A stretch of 64,000 nucleotides of DNA from Sulfitobacter sp. OXR-159 (GCF_034377145.1 NZ_CP139708.1:62001-126000), one strand, 5' to 3'; counted from the stretch's first letter, positions 28,546 through 38,303 are shown. Translations and numbers: made by a program. Notes: generated by a model from the sequence alone, not told the origin.

Positions 28546-29574
28546 TCAAACTGCGTCGAGCCCGTTGGCCAACAGGCGCTCTAGGCTTTGCCTTTCCGCC
28601 TCCGTCAGGGGAATCCCCTTTGCGCGGGTTTCAGCGCGGGCCTTGAACCGGCGCTGCGAGGGCAGCCGCGCCCCTTGGCCCATGATCGCGGCAAAGAGCG
28701 TTTCCGCCCGCGCAAAGGGATCGCCGGAGCGGCCAGCGGCAAACTTTGCCGGGTCGAAGGCGATGATCAACTCACCATGCGCCGGCGCGAGGGTGAGAGA
28801 GCCCAAGGCGTCGCGCGCCTCTGGGCTGGTCAGGTCGCCGATCATCACCCCGGCGAGAAGTTCGATCATGGTGGAAATGGCGGATCCCTTATGTCCGCCA
28901 AAGGGCAGCATGGCCCCGGCAAGGGCGGCTTCGGGATCGGTTGTGGGCGCGCCGTCGGGCGCGACGGCCCAGCCTTCGGGCAGGGGCGTGCCCGCGCGGC
29001 GGTGAAGTTCGATCTCTCCTCGGGCGGCGACGCTGGTGGCGAAGTCGAAGACGTAAGGGTTGCCCTCTGCCCGTGGCCAGCCAAAGGCGAAAGGGTTGGT
29101 CCCCATCAAGGGGTCGGTGCCGCCCGACGGGGCCACGCTGGCATAGCTGGGGCACATCGCCATGGCGGCGAGGCCCATATCGGTCAACGTCTCAATCTCG
29201 GGCCAGAGGGCGGCGAAATGGGTGCAATCGTTGATCACCATGGCGGCGATCCCGGTCGTGCGGCAACGCTCTGCCAGCACCGGCGCGCCCGCGTCGAATG
29301 CAGCGTTGGAAAAGCCGCCGCCCGCATTTACGCGCACAATGGCGCTGTCATCTTGGTGCACCTGCGGCACCGCATCAGGCACCACTTTGCCCGCCTTGAT
29401 CGTGCGCAGGCAGCCTTCGATCCGGTAGATGCCATGGGATTTGCAGGCATCGCCTTCGCCCGCAACGATCACCCGCGCGAGGGCGGCGGCATTCTGCGGC
29501 GACAGGCCCGCGCCTTGGAAAATCTGCAAGACAATTCCGTTTAGGGCGTCGTGGGACAGGGTCGTATCGGTCAT
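28546..29574 (-). CDS. LDH2/MDH2-family oxidoreductase, probable delta1-pyrroline-2-carboxylate reductase
   Basis: A 342-residue NAD(P)H-dependent dehydrogenase of the malate/L-lactate/ureidoglycolate family. Typical segments are SHGIYRIEGCLRTIKAG, NDCTHFAALWPEIE and GGTDPLMGTNPFAFGWPRA, with the GGHKGSAISTMIELLAG segment near 240. Start ATG 29574 has GAGG about 7 bases upstream; the frame is open to 29610. Several hydroxyproline clusters use this family to reduce pyrroline-2-carboxylate, the product of cis-3-hydroxyproline dehydration, to L-proline. That role is inferred from the aconitase-X dehydratase in the adjacent cluster; the family alone does not fix it. Confidence 0.8.
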   Translation of the reverse strand: MTDTTLSHDALNGIVLQIFQGAGLSPQNAAALARVIVAGEGDACKSHGIYRIEGCLRTIKAGKVVPDAVPQVHQDDSAIVRVNAGGGFSNAAFDAGAPVLAERCRTTGIAAMVINDCTHFAALWPEIETLTDMGLAAMAMCPSYASVAPSGGTDPLMGTNPFAFGWPRAEGNPYVFDFATSVAARGEIELHRRAGTPLPEGWAVAPDGAPTTDPEAALAGAMLPFGGHKGSAISTMIELLAGVMIGDLTSPEARDALGSLTLAPAHGELIIAFDPAKFAAGRSGDPFARAETLFAAIMGQGARLPSQRRFKARAETRAKGIPLTEAERQSLERLLANGLDAV

Positions 29575-29608
29575 CTGGATCCTCGCAGGGCTTGGGTTGC
29601 AATCATGC

Positions 29609-29621
29609 ATACATCATGTAT
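29609..29621. promoter_or_regulatory. 13-bp palindrome in divergent promoter region (candidate operator 1)
   Basis: ATACATCATGTAT is a perfect palindrome around one central base. It sits between the divergent reductase and aldehyde dehydrogenase genes. It matches 11 of 13 positions with a second palindrome at 31344-31356, suggesting one regulator for both transcripts. The ATAC-N5-GTAT form resembles GntR-type operators; no regulator gene is in this island. Confidence 0.55.
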
Positions 29622-29679
29622 CCAGTTGCGCAGAGACGCAAGCTGACACCGGGCCGCGGCCCGCATGAAAGGAAAGACG

Positions 29680-31197
29680 ATGGCCTTTACCCCCCATGGC
29701 AAACACCTGATCGCTGGCGAATGGATCGCCACCGACGACCGCTTTAGCTCTAGCCCTGCCCATGGGCCTGTGCATGACTTCTCGGTCGGGACGGTGGATT
29801 TGGTCGACCAAGCCTGCGAAGCCGCCGAAGCGGCGTTTTGGGACTTCGGCTATTCCAGCCGCGCCACCCGCGCTAAGTTTCTGAACGCCATCGCCGATGA
29901 GATCGACGCCCGCGGTGCCCAGATCACTGAGATCGGCAGCCAAGAAAGCGGCCTGCCCACAGCGCGTCTGGAAGGAGAGCGGGGCCGGACCGTCGGCCAG
30001 CTGCGCCTCTTTGCCGCGCATATCGAAAAGGGTGAGTATCTCGACCGCCGGTTTGATGGGGCGATGCCAGAGCGTCAGCCCGCCCCGCGCCCGGCGATCA
30101 CCATGGTGCAACGCCCGATCGGCCCTGTCGCCGTCTTTGGCGCGTCGAACTTTCCGCTGGCATTCTCGGTTGCGGGTGGTGACACGGCGGCGGCGCTGGC
30201 GGCAGGCTGTCCGGTCGTGGTCAAAGGCCACTCCGCCCATCCCGGCACGGGTGAGATTGTTGCAGAAGCGATCCATGCGGCGGTTGAAAGCTGCGGCATA
30301 CCGCGCGGGGTGTTTTCGCTGATCCAAGGCGGCAACCGCGCGGTTGGTCAGGCCGTGGTGCAGCATCCGCGGATCAAGGCCGTAGGTTTCACCGGCTCTC
30401 TCGCCGGGGGCCGGGCGCTGTTCGATCTCTGCGCCGCGCGGCCAGAGCCGATCCCCTTCTTTGGTGAGTTGGGATCGGTCAACCCGATGTTCATGCTCCC
30501 CGCCGCGATGGAGGCACGGGCCGAGGAACTGGGCAAAGGCTGGGCCGCGTCCCTGACCATGGGCGCAGGCCAGTTCTGCACCAATCCGGGCATTGCCGTG
30601 GTGATCGACGGGGCAGGGGCAGACGCCTTCGTGCAAAGTGCCGCCACCGCACTGCAAGACGTGGCCGAACAGGTCATGCTGACCGACGGCATCGCCGAAG
30701 CCTTCTGTGCGGGTCGCGACAAGTTCAAATCCGCGCCAAGCCTGCGCCAAGTACATGTGGCCGACAGCACTGGCCGCAACGCCGCCCCGGCCCTGTTCGA
30801 GACCACGGGCGCAGAGTTCAAAGCCAACCCGGCGCTGCATGAAGAGGTCTTTGGCCCGCTGGGGCTGGTGGTGCGGGTTGCTTCGCTGGAAGAGATGCGC
30901 GCACTGGCGGTTGAGCTGGACGGGCAGTTGACCATCACCCTGCATATGGATGACGCGGATGTTAAGGCCGCGCGGGTCTTGATGCCGGTGCTGGAACGCA
31001 AAGCCGGGCGTCTGTTGGCAAACGGCTTCCCCACCGGCGTCGAGGTGGTGGACTCCATGGTGCACGGCGGGCCATATCCGGCCAGCACCAACTTTGGCGC
31101 GACCAGCGTAGGTACCCTGTCGATCCGGCGTTTCCTGCGGCCTGTTTCCTATCAGAACCTGCCGGAGGCGCTTCTGCCCGAAGACGCGGCGAAGTGA
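29680..31197 (+). CDS. Alpha-ketoglutaric semialdehyde (2,5-dioxovalerate) dehydrogenase
   Basis: A 505-residue NAD(P)-dependent aldehyde dehydrogenase. The cofactor region RPIGPVAVFGASNFPLAFS is characteristic of the 2,5-dioxopentanoate dehydrogenase branch. The general-base Glu is in FFGELGSVNP and the nucleophile Cys in GAGQFCTNPG. Start ATG 29680 follows AAAGGAAAGACG; an earlier in-frame ATG at 29665 has no such site. It converts the semialdehyde made from 4-hydroxyproline (and from some sugars) into 2-oxoglutarate, the last step of the hydroxyproline route encoded around it. Confidence 0.9.
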   Translation: MAFTPHGKHLIAGEWIATDDRFSSSPAHGPVHDFSVGTVDLVDQACEAAEAAFWDFGYSSRATRAKFLNAIADEIDARGAQITEIGSQESGLPTARLEGERGRTVGQLRLFAAHIEKGEYLDRRFDGAMPERQPAPRPAITMVQRPIGPVAVFGASNFPLAFSVAGGDTAAALAAGCPVVVKGHSAHPGTGEIVAEAIHAAVESCGIPRGVFSLIQGGNRAVGQAVVQHPRIKAVGFTGSLAGGRALFDLCAARPEPIPFFGELGSVNPMFMLPAAMEARAEELGKGWAASLTMGAGQFCTNPGIAVVIDGAGADAFVQSAATALQDVAEQVMLTDGIAEAFCAGRDKFKSAPSLRQVHVADSTGRNAAPALFETTGAEFKANPALHEEVFGPLGLVVRVASLEEMRALAVELDGQLTITLHMDDADVKAARVLMPVLERKAGRLLANGFPTGVEVVDSMVHGGPYPASTNFGATSVGTLSIRRFLRPVSYQNLPEALLPEDAAK

Positions 31198-31206
31198 CAC
31201 CAGACC

Positions 31207-31241
31207 GAGAAAGCCGGGCCGCGCGTCCGGCTTTCTCATTT
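31207..31241 (+). terminator. Intrinsic terminator after the semialdehyde dehydrogenase gene
   Basis: GAGAAAGCCGG (31207-31217) pairs perfectly over 11 bp with CCGGCTTTCTC (31227-31237), followed by a short ATTT. Strong stem, weak T tract. It separates the dehydrogenase transcript from the transporter operon. Confidence 0.65.
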
Positions 31242-31338
31242 CAGCCTGAAAAGGGAGCGGCTGCGGCTCTATCCCATCCCCAAACAACGACGATAGCGTC
31301 TCAATAGTTCAAAAATATGTCGACACACCGATAAAAGC

Positions 31339-31361
31339 TAAAAATACATATTGTATTTTTA
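31339..31361. promoter_or_regulatory. Palindrome upstream of the amino acid importer (candidate operator 2)
   Basis: Nine-base arms TAAAAATAC and GTATTTTTA flank the 5-base centre ATATT. The core ATACATATTGTAT (31344-31356) is nearly the same as the palindrome at 29609-29621. It lies about 80 bases before the binding-protein start in an A+T-rich stretch that should contain the promoter, so bound protein could block transcription. Confidence 0.6.
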
Positions 31362-31441
31362 ATGAGGACATAGTTCCTTCATACCACCCCGTACCCCGCC
31401 CAGAGAGAGTCGGGGGCGACCAACCCAAGAGGGAGATATCT

Positions 31442-32248
31442 ATGAAATTCACGCAACTCGCCGGGAGCCTCGTGGCTGCGACCGTGATCGGCACCGCCGC
31501 TCAGGCCGACAAACTGGACGACATCATTTCTTCGGGCACGCTGCGCTGCGCCGTGGTGCTGGACTTCCCGCCCATGGGCTCGCGCGATGACAGCAACACG
31601 CCCGTCGGCTTCGACGTGGATTACTGCAACGATCTGGCCGCAGCACTTGGTGTCGAGGCCGAGATCGTTGAGACGCCTTTCCCTGACCGTATCCCCGCGC
31701 TTGTTTCTGGCCGCGCGGATGTGGGTGTCGCCTCTACCTCCGACACGCTGGAGCGGGCGAAGACAGTCGGTTTTTCCGTCCCCTACTTCGCCTTTACCAA
31801 CGTTGTGCTGACGCGCGAAGACGCAGGCGTCGACAGCTTTGAAAGCCTCAAGGGCAAAACCGTCGGCTCCGTCGCGGGCACGTTTGAGGCCATCGCGCTG
31901 GAAGAGCAGGTCGACGCATGGGACGAGGGCAGCTTCCGCTCCTATCAGAGCCAAGCTGATGTGTTCCTGTCGCTGTCCCAAGGCCAGATTGATGCGACGG
32001 TCGTGACCTCCACCGTGGCCTCCTCCATCGTTAACGGCGGCAAATTCGAAGGTCTGACCATCGCGGGCGATGCGCCCTTTGACGTGGACTATGTCGGTCT
32101 GATCGGCCTGCGTCAGGAATACGGCCTGCTGAACTATCTCGACCTCTTCGTGAACCAGCAGGTCCGTTCGGGCCGCTACCAGGAACTCTTTGACAAATGG
32201 GTCGGCGGCGACGCGCCCGACCTGACCATCGCTAAAGCCTATCGTTGA
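31442..32248 (+). CDS. Amino acid ABC transporter substrate-binding protein (SBP family 3)
   Basis: A 268-residue periplasmic protein. The first 21 residues are a Sec signal (AATVIGTAAQA-DKL). The family-3 core follows: GTLRCAVVLDFPPMG, TPVGFDVDYCNDLAAALG and GRADVGVASTSDTLERAK, where the Arg-containing turns bind the ligand's alpha-amino acid group. GAGGGAGATAT precedes ATG 31442. Surrounded by hydroxyproline catabolic genes, it is most likely a hydroxyproline or proline-type binder; that is inference. Confidence 0.9.
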   Translation: MKFTQLAGSLVAATVIGTAAQADKLDDIISSGTLRCAVVLDFPPMGSRDDSNTPVGFDVDYCNDLAAALGVEAEIVETPFPDRIPALVSGRADVGVASTSDTLERAKTVGFSVPYFAFTNVVLTREDAGVDSFESLKGKTVGSVAGTFEAIALEEQVDAWDEGSFRSYQSQADVFLSLSQGQIDATVVTSTVASSIVNGGKFEGLTIAGDAPFDVDYVGLIGLRQEYGLLNYLDLFVNQQVRSGRYQELFDKWVGGDAPDLTIAKAYR

Positions 32249-32255
32249 TGGATGC

Positions 32256-32278
32256 GGGGGCCGCAGCTTGCGGCCCCC
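32256..32278 (+). terminator. Strong hairpin between binding-protein and permease genes
   Basis: GGGGGCCGCA (32256-32265) pairs perfectly with TGCGGCCCCC (32269-32278) across a 3-base loop. There is no T run, so it probably protects the upstream mRNA or slows polymerase rather than ending transcription. Confidence 0.55.
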
Positions 32279-32308
32279 ACTGCCGATAACCGCTGATCGG
32301 AGCAAGAG

Positions 32309-32974
32309 ATGGGCAACTACACCTTTCAATGGCGACAGGCCTTTCGCGCTTTCCCAGAAATGCTGGAAGGCGCGCTGGTTACGCTGCAAATATCGATCCT
32401 GTCGATGCTCATCGGCGTAACGATCGCCGTGCTGCTGGCCGTAGGCCGCGATGCCAAGTCGCGCTGGCTGCGTGCTCCTGCGACCGCATGGGTCGAAGTG
32501 GCACGTAACACACCCGCGCTTTTCCAAATTTACATGGCGCATTTCGGGCTTGGGTCTTTCGGGATTTACCTCAGCCCCTATGCCGCATTGCTGGCCGGGA
32601 TCGCGTTTAACAATGCAGGCTACCTGTGCGAGACGTTCCGCGGCGCGATGCGGGCCATTCCGGACACGCAGCTGCGCGCCGGTCGGTCACTGGGCATGGG
32701 GCAAGCAAAAGCGTTTCGCCTGATCATCGTGCCGCAGATGTTCCGCATCTCGTTTCTGCCAACCACAAACCAGATGATCTGGGCGATCCTGATGACCTCA
32801 CTGGGGGTCACGGTGGGGCTGAATTCGGATCTCGCCGGGGTGACGCAAGACCTCAACGCGCGCAGCTTCCGGACCTTTGAATTCTTCGCACTGGCGGCAG
32901 TGATCTACTACGTGATCGCCAAAGCCGTGATGCTCGGTGCACGGCTTCTGGCCGCCCGCCTGTTTCGCTACTGA
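32309..32974 (+). CDS. Amino acid ABC transporter permease 1
   Basis: A 221-residue HisM/GlnP-type permease with about five membrane segments. It opens FPEMLEGALVTLQISILSML, has the conserved VEVARNTPALFQIYM segment and the EAA loop GAMRAIPDTQLRAGRSLGM, which docks to the ATPase. GGAGCAAGAG precedes the ATG. It pairs with the next permease, whose gene follows after 13 bases. Confidence 0.92.
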   Translation: MGNYTFQWRQAFRAFPEMLEGALVTLQISILSMLIGVTIAVLLAVGRDAKSRWLRAPATAWVEVARNTPALFQIYMAHFGLGSFGIYLSPYAALLAGIAFNNAGYLCETFRGAMRAIPDTQLRAGRSLGMGQAKAFRLIIVPQMFRISFLPTTNQMIWAILMTSLGVTVGLNSDLAGVTQDLNARSFRTFEFFALAAVIYYVIAKAVMLGARLLAARLFRY

Positions 32975-32987
32975 AGGAAGAGAATAG

Positions 32988-33641
32988 ATGTTTGATACGG
33001 CTCTGACCTTCAACGACCTGTTGTTCATGCTCAAAGGCGCAGGCGTGACGCTATCGGTCACCGCCTTTGCGGTGGTGGGCGGCACGCTGCTTGGCGTCTT
33101 CTTCGGGGTACTGCGCAGCCAGATCAGCCCTTGGGCGGCCCTGCCGCTGACCTTTGTGCTGGATATCTTCCGCTCGGTTCCGCTGCTGATCCAGCTGATC
33201 CTCGCCAACGCTTTTCAGGCCATCGCGGGCTGGGGGATTTCCCCCTTCGTGACCTCCTGCATCGTGCTGGCGCTTTATACCTCGGCCTATTGCACCGAGA
33301 TCGTGCGCGGCGCGATTGAGGCGGTGCCTTCGGTCACCCGCCGTGCGGCGCGTTCGCTTGGCATGACATGGGGCCAAGACCTCACGCAGATCGTCTTTCC
33401 CATGGCGCTGCGGGTGGGCCTGCCCAGTTGGATCGGCCTCACGCTTGGCGTGATGAAAGACAGCGCGCTGGTGATGTGGCTTGGCATCATCGAACTGCTG
33501 CGCGCCTCACAGATTCTGGTGACACGCCTGCAAGAGCCGATGTTCATCCTGCTCGTGACGGGTGCGATCTATTTCGCGCTCAGTTTCCCCATTGCCCGGC
33601 TTGGCAGCCGCTTGGAAAAAAGGTGGCAAGAAAATGATTGA
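32988..33641 (+). CDS. Amino acid ABC transporter permease 2
   Basis: A 217-residue partner permease. It shows the FMLKGAGVTLSVTAFAVVGG opening, the DIFRSVPLLIQLIL segment and an EAA loop GAIEAVPSVTRRAARSLGM. GAAGGAAGAGA precedes ATG 32988. Its end overlaps the ATPase gene by 8 bases. Together with permease 1 it forms the heterodimeric channel. Confidence 0.92.
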   Translation: MFDTALTFNDLLFMLKGAGVTLSVTAFAVVGGTLLGVFFGVLRSQISPWAALPLTFVLDIFRSVPLLIQLILANAFQAIAGWGISPFVTSCIVLALYTSAYCTEIVRGAIEAVPSVTRRAARSLGMTWGQDLTQIVFPMALRVGLPSWIGLTLGVMKDSALVMWLGIIELLRASQILVTRLQEPMFILLVTGAIYFALSFPIARLGSRLEKRWQEND

Positions 33642-34356
33642 GATTGAAAACGTCCATAAGTCCTTTGGTGCGCTTAAGGTGCTCAAGGGCATCGACCTGA
33701 CCGTGCAGAAGGGCGAGGTCGTCTCGGTGATCGGCGGCTCTGGTTCGGGCAAATCGACGCTTTTGACCTGCATCAACGGGTTGGAGCCGATCGACAAGGG
33801 CCGCATCGTCGTAGACGGGACCGAGGTTCACGCCCGCGACACCGACCTGAACAAGCTGCGCCGCAAGATCGGCATCGTGTTCCAGCAGTTCAACGCCTTC
33901 CCGCATCTGACGGTGCTGGAAAACGTCACGCTTGCCCCGCGCAAGGTCAAAGGTATGGGCCGCAAAGAAGCCGAAGAGATCGCGGTGCAGCAGCTTTCGC
34001 ATGTGGGGCTGGCCGACAAGCTGGGCGTCTACCCCAGCCGCCTGTCGGGCGGGCAGCAACAGCGGATGGCGATTGCGCGTGCATTGGCGATGTCGCCCGA
34101 TTACATTCTCTTTGACGAGGTGACCTCGGCGCTCGACCCGCAGCTGGTGGGCGAGGTGCTCGATACGCTCAAATTGCTGGCAGATGAAGGGATGACGATG
34201 ATCTGTGTCACCCATGAGATGAGTTTCGCACGCGATGTGTCGGACCGGGTGGCGTTCTTTCACAAGGGCGTCATGGCCGAGATCGGCGCGCCGGATCAAA
34301 TCTTTGGCGATCCGCAGCAAGAAGAGACCCGTCAATTCCTGTCGAGCGTCCGGTAA
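33634..34356 (+). CDS. Amino acid ABC transporter ATP-binding protein
   Basis: A 240-residue GlnQ/HisP-type ATPase. Walker A GGSGSGKST lies near 35-43, the Q-loop FQQFNAFPHLTVLENV at about 85-100, the signature LSGGQQQR near 140 and Walker B ILFDEVTSALDP. The Val in DEVTS replaces the usual Pro, a variant common in this subfamily. The frame is open to 33562, but MIEIENVHKSFG at ATG 33634 is the standard start. Its TAA shares one base with the start of the oxidoreductase gene. Confidence 0.93.
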   Translation: MIEIENVHKSFGALKVLKGIDLTVQKGEVVSVIGGSGSGKSTLLTCINGLEPIDKGRIVVDGTEVHARDTDLNKLRRKIGIVFQQFNAFPHLTVLENVTLAPRKVKGMGRKEAEEIAVQQLSHVGLADKLGVYPSRLSGGQQQRMAIARALAMSPDYILFDEVTSALDPQLVGEVLDTLKLLADEGMTMICVTHEMSFARDVSDRVAFFHKGVMAEIGAPDQIFGDPQQEETRQFLSSVR

Positions 34357-35579
34357 TGAACCAAACCCCGGTGACGGTTGTCGGCGCGGGCGTGGTGGGC
34401 CTGTCCATCGCGCTGGCGCTTCAGGCGCGCGGGCTGCCCGTGCGGGTGATCGACCGCGAAGGTCCGGCAGCGGGCGCCTCGGCGGGCAATGCGGGCGCCT
34501 TTGCCTTTACCGAGATCCTACCGCTCGCCTCACCCCGGATGATCCGACAGGCGCCGAAGTGGCTGCTTGATCCGCTGGGGCCGCTGTCGGTACCGCCGCG
34601 CTACGCCGCGCGGATCGCGCCGTGGATGTGGCGGTTTTGGAAAGCGAGTTGGCCCGCGCAGGTCCGTGCCTCGACCGTGGCGCAGACGGCGCTGATGAAG
34701 CTCTCGCAGGCCGCGCTCGACCCGCATCTGGAGTTGAGCGGCCTGGCCCATATGCTGCGCCATGACGGCCAGTTGCAGGTCTATGAAAGCGAGGCCGAGT
34801 TTCGCGCCTCGCTCCCCGGCTGGCAGGCCCGCGAAGAGGCGGGGATCGCCTTCAACCATCTCAAGGGCGATGAAATCGCGGCCTATCAGCCCGGTCTTGC
34901 GCTTTCTTTCACCCATGCGACCTTTACCCCGGAATGGCAGTCGATCTCGGACCCGCGCGACTATGTGTTGGCGATGGCCGAGCGTTTTCGCGCAGGGGGC
35001 GGTGAGATCACGATCACCCGCGCCGAACGTCTCGTCGCGGGCGGGGTCGAGACCTCAGATGGCTTCATACCGGGCCGCGTGGTGCTGGCCGCAGGGGCGC
35101 ATTCGCATCACTTGGCCCGCACCGCTGGCGTAAAAATTCCGCTGGAAACCGAGCGCGGTTATAACACGACACTGCCTGCAGGCGCGTTTGATCTAAAACG
35201 ACAGATCACCTTCGGCGGCCATGGCTTTGTCATCAGCAAAGTCGGCGACGGCCTGCGCGTCGGCGGGGCGGTGGAACTGGGCGGGCTAGACCTGCCGCCG
35301 AACTTTGCCCGCGCCGATGCGATGCTGAAAAAGGCCAAGCGCTTCCTGCCGGGGCTCGATACCTCGGGCGGCACGCAGTGGATGGGTTTCCGCCCCTCGC
35401 TCCCCGACAGCCTGCCTGCCATCGGGGCATTGCCAAACCGCCCGGATGTCTTCTGCGCCTTCGGCCACGGCCATCTCGGCCTCACGCAATCCGCGGGCAC
35501 CGCCGCCATCATCGCGAACCTGTTGACCGGCCAAGACCCCAGCATCGATCTGACCCCCTTCTCTCCCGCGCGTTTTTAG
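34356..35579 (+). CDS. FAD-dependent D-amino acid / D-hydroxyproline dehydrogenase
   Basis: A 407-residue DadA-like flavoprotein. The FAD Rossmann motif GAGVVG is at 10-15, with VRVIDREGPAAGASAGNAG following and a second FAD contact, GHGHLGLTQSAGTA, near the C-terminus. In 4-hydroxyproline breakdown it would oxidise cis-4-hydroxy-D-proline, made by the epimerase encoded 8 bases downstream, to pyrroline-4-hydroxy-2-carboxylate. Single-subunit DadA-like forms are known besides the three-subunit type. Substrate assignment relies on the neighbours. Confidence 0.85.
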   Translation: MNQTPVTVVGAGVVGLSIALALQARGLPVRVIDREGPAAGASAGNAGAFAFTEILPLASPRMIRQAPKWLLDPLGPLSVPPRYAARIAPWMWRFWKASWPAQVRASTVAQTALMKLSQAALDPHLELSGLAHMLRHDGQLQVYESEAEFRASLPGWQAREEAGIAFNHLKGDEIAAYQPGLALSFTHATFTPEWQSISDPRDYVLAMAERFRAGGGEITITRAERLVAGGVETSDGFIPGRVVLAAGAHSHHLARTAGVKIPLETERGYNTTLPAGAFDLKRQITFGGHGFVISKVGDGLRVGGAVELGGLDLPPNFARADAMLKKAKRFLPGLDTSGGTQWMGFRPSLPDSLPAIGALPNRPDVFCAFGHGHLGLTQSAGTAAIIANLLTGQDPSIDLTPFSPARF

Positions 35580-35587
35580 AGGCTGAC

Positions 35588-36589
35588 ATGACGCAACACA
35601 CATTTCCTTGTATCGACGGCCATACCTGCGGCAATCCGGTACGGCTCGTCACCGGCGGCGCGCCACTGCTTAAGGGCGCGAACATGCTGGAAAAGCGCGC
35701 GCATTTTCTGGCGGAATACGACTGGATTCGCACCGGTCTGATGTTCGAGCCGCGCGGCCATGACCAGATGTCCGGCGCGATCCTTTACCCGCCAACGCGC
35801 GACGACTGCGACATCGCCGTGCTCTTCATCGAAACCTCAGGCTGCCTGCCGATGTGCGGCCATGGCACCATCGGCACCGTCACCATCGCGCTGGAAAACG
35901 GGTTGGTCACGCCCGCCACCCCCGGACAGTTGCGCCTTGAGACCCCCGCCGGGCGGGTCGATGTGACCTACCGCCAAGAGGGGCGTTTCGTCGAAGAAGT
36001 ACGGCTGACCAATGTGCCCGCCTTCCTCCATTCCGAAGGGCTGACGGCCGAGGTCGACGGATTGGGCGAAGTGGTGGTCGACGTGGCTTATGGCGGGAAC
36101 TTCTATGCCATCGTCGAGCCGCAGAAGAATTTTCGCGACATGGCGGATTTTTCGGTTTCCGAGCTGGTCGGTCTCAGCCCCAAACTCCGCGCGGCACTCA
36201 ATGCGAAATACGAATTCATCCACCCCGAACACCCGGCGATCAACGGGTTGAGCCACATCCTTTGGACCGGTGCCGCCCAAGCGCCCGAGGCCCACGCCCG
36301 CAACGCGGTCTTCTACGGCGACAAGGCGATCGACCGCTCCCCCTGCGGCACCGGCACCTCGGCGCGGATGGCTCAGCTTGCGGCCAAGGGGAAGCTGAAG
36401 GTGGGCGACGACTTCGTGCATGAATCCATCATCGGGTCGATGTTCAAGGGCCGCGTCGAAGCGGCGGCGGAGGTGGCGGGAAAGCCCGCGATCATCCCCT
36501 CTATCGCAGGTTGGGCGCGGGTCACCGGCTTTAACACCATCTTTATCGACGAGCGCGACCCCTTCGCGCATGGCTTTGTCGTCACCTGA
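35588..36589 (+). CDS. 4-hydroxyproline 2-epimerase
   Basis: A 333-residue proline racemase superfamily enzyme, interconverting trans-4-hydroxy-L-proline and cis-4-hydroxy-D-proline without cofactor. Both catalytic cysteines are present: Cys90 in [10 protein letters not shown] and Cys253 in [28 protein letters not shown] at the N-terminus is typical of the epimerase branch. The frame is open far upstream, but ATG 35588 fits homologue starts. It stands between the D-hydroxyproline dehydrogenase and the aconitase-X gene. Confidence 0.92.
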   Translation: MTQHTFPCIDGHTCGNPVRLVTGGAPLLKGANMLEKRAHFLAEYDWIRTGLMFEPRGHDQMSGAILYPPTRDDCDIAVLFIETSGCLPMCGHGTIGTVTIALENGLVTPATPGQLRLETPAGRVDVTYRQEGRFVEEVRLTNVPAFLHSEGLTAEVDGLGEVVVDVAYGGNFYAIVEPQKNFRDMADFSVSELVGLSPKLRAALNAKYEFIHPEHPAINGLSHILWTGAAQAPEAHARNAVFYGDKAIDRSPCGTGTSARMAQLAAKGKLKVGDDFVHESIIGSMFKGRVEAAAEVAGKPAIIPSIAGWARVTGFNTIFIDERDPFAHGFVVT

Positions 36590-36605
36590 CTTGGAAAGGC
36601 TCCCC

Positions 36606-38303
36606 ATGGCGCAAATTATCGTTCCCGCCGAGGCCAAAGGCGCGGTGCTCGCATCCTCCGAGGGGCTGAGTTTCTGGGGTGGCGTCGATCCGGCCAGCGG
36701 CAAGGTCATCGACGCGCATCACCCGCTGTGCGGTCAGTCGCTGGCGGGGAAGATCGTGTTGATGCCCACCAGCCGGGGGTCTTGCACCGGCAGTGGCGTG
36801 CTGTTGGAACTGGCGCTGAATGGCCATGCCCCTGCTGCCCTCGTGTTTCGCGAGGCCGAAGACATCCTGACCTTGGGGGCGCTGATCGCGGGCAAAATGT
36901 TCGACAAGCCGCTCGCGGTACTGCGCCTCGGCGCAAAGGACTACGACCTGCTCGCCAAAGCGCGCAGCGCGCGGATTACGCCGGAGATGCTGAGCACGGA
37001 TGAGTGGGTTCTGCCCCTGTCGGACAAGCCCGCCCGCGATCTGCATCTCACCGCTGAGGATCAAGCAATGCTGGACGGAGCCCACGGCCCGGCCGTGCAA
37101 CTGGCGATGGAGATCACCTGCACCATGGCGCGCGGGCAGGGGGCCGAGCGGCTGGTCGACGTGACGCGCGTGCATATCGACGGCTGCATCTACGCCAGCC
37201 CCGCCAACCTGCTTTTTGCGCAGACCATGGCCGATATGGGATCACAGGTGCGCGTGCCGACCACGATGAACGCGATCTCGGTCGATCACGGCAATTGGCG
37301 CGCCCAAGGCGTGCCGCCAGATTTCGGCCTGCCCGCCAGCCGTCTGGCCGACGCCTATGTTACCATGGGCGCGCGGCCCAGTTTTACCTGCGCGCCCTAC
37401 CAACTGCCCGCCCCGCCCGAGCGTGGCGAGTTCATCGCGTGGTCGGAATCCAACGCGGTGATCTATGCCAATAGCGTGCTTGGCGCGCGGACGGTGAAAC
37501 ATCCCGACTTCCTCGATCTCTGCATAGCGCTCACGGCGCGCGCGCCGCTCTCGGGGGTCTATCTGGATGAACACCGCGCCCCACGCCGTGTGATCGATGT
37601 GACATTGCCCGCGCAATATGACGAGGCGATTTGGCCGATGCTCGGCTGGCTGGCGGGGCAGGCAGCGCCAGACCGGAGCCCGCTGCTGCGCGGGCTGGAA
37701 ACCGCTGCGCCGAACGAGGATGACCTCAAAGCGCTCTGCGCCGCCTTTGGCACCACCTCCGCCGCGCCGATGCTGCATGTGGCTGGCGTCACGCCCGAAG
37801 CCGATCTGCCCCCCGTGGCTAAGGCCGATACGCTGCGCATCACGCCCCAAGACCTGCGCCGTGTCTGGCGGCAATTCAACGCGGGGCCTGCGCAGGTCGA
37901 TCTCGTGGCCTTCGGCAGCCCGCATTTCTCGCTCGCGGAATGCCGAGCTTTGGATGCGGCTCTGGCCGGGCGAAAACGTCACCCAGACACGGCGGTTATC
38001 GTCACCCTTGGGCATGACACGCTCACGGCGGCGCGCGACGACGGCACCGTGGCGCGGCTCGAAGCAGCAGGGGTGCAGGTCGTGCCCGACATCTGCTGGT
38101 GCTCGATTTCCGAGCCGGTCTTCCCGCCCTCGGCCAAGGTGTTGATGACCAACTCGGGCAAATACGCCCATTACGCTCCGGGCCTTTCGGGCCGTGCGGT
38201 GCGCTTTGGCAGTATCGCCGATTGCGTGGAGGCCGCCGTGACCGGGCAGGCCGGAGAGGCTTTGCCGAAATGGCTGGCCGAAGAGGAAACAAACGATGCG
38301 TAG
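36606..38303 (+). CDS. Aconitase X, fused single-chain form; probable cis-3-hydroxy-L-proline dehydratase
   Basis: A 565-residue fusion. The N-terminal about 140 residues are the AcnX swivel (DUF126) domain with [23 protein letters not shown], and the rest is the AcnX catalytic domain (DUF521), with [32 protein letters not shown] and Cys-rich [10 protein letters not shown] near the end. Fused AcnX proteins in hydroxyproline clusters dehydrate cis-3-hydroxy-L-proline to pyrroline-2-carboxylate. ATG 36606 has GGAAAGG upstream. Its end overlaps the next gene by 8 bases (ATGCGTAG). Confidence 0.88.
   Translation: MAQIIVPAEAKGAVLASSEGLSFWGGVDPASGKVIDAHHPLCGQSLAGKIVLMPTSRGSCTGSGVLLELALNGHAPAALVFREAEDILTLGALIAGKMFDKPLAVLRLGAKDYDLLAKARSARITPEMLSTDEWVLPLSDKPARDLHLTAEDQAMLDGAHGPAVQLAMEITCTMARGQGAERLVDVTRVHIDGCIYASPANLLFAQTMADMGSQVRVPTTMNAISVDHGNWRAQGVPPDFGLPASRLADAYVTMGARPSFTCAPYQLPAPPERGEFIAWSESNAVIYANSVLGARTVKHPDFLDLCIALTARAPLSGVYLDEHRAPRRVIDVTLPAQYDEAIWPMLGWLAGQAAPDRSPLLRGLETAAPNEDDLKALCAAFGTTSAAPMLHVAGVTPEADLPPVAKADTLRITPQDLRRVWRQFNAGPAQVDLVAFGSPHFSLAECRALDAALAGRKRHPDTAVIVTLGHDTLTAARDDGTVARLEAAGVQVVPDICWCSISEPVFPPSAKVLMTNSGKYAHYAPGLSGRAVRFGSIADCVEAAVTGQAGEALPKWLAEEETNDA

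Noticed and set aside
28298..28549. 83-codon minus-strand frame upstream of opgG
   Set aside because: No domain, unusual composition, no good ribosome-binding site. It overlaps the stop of the next gene; treated as intergenic.
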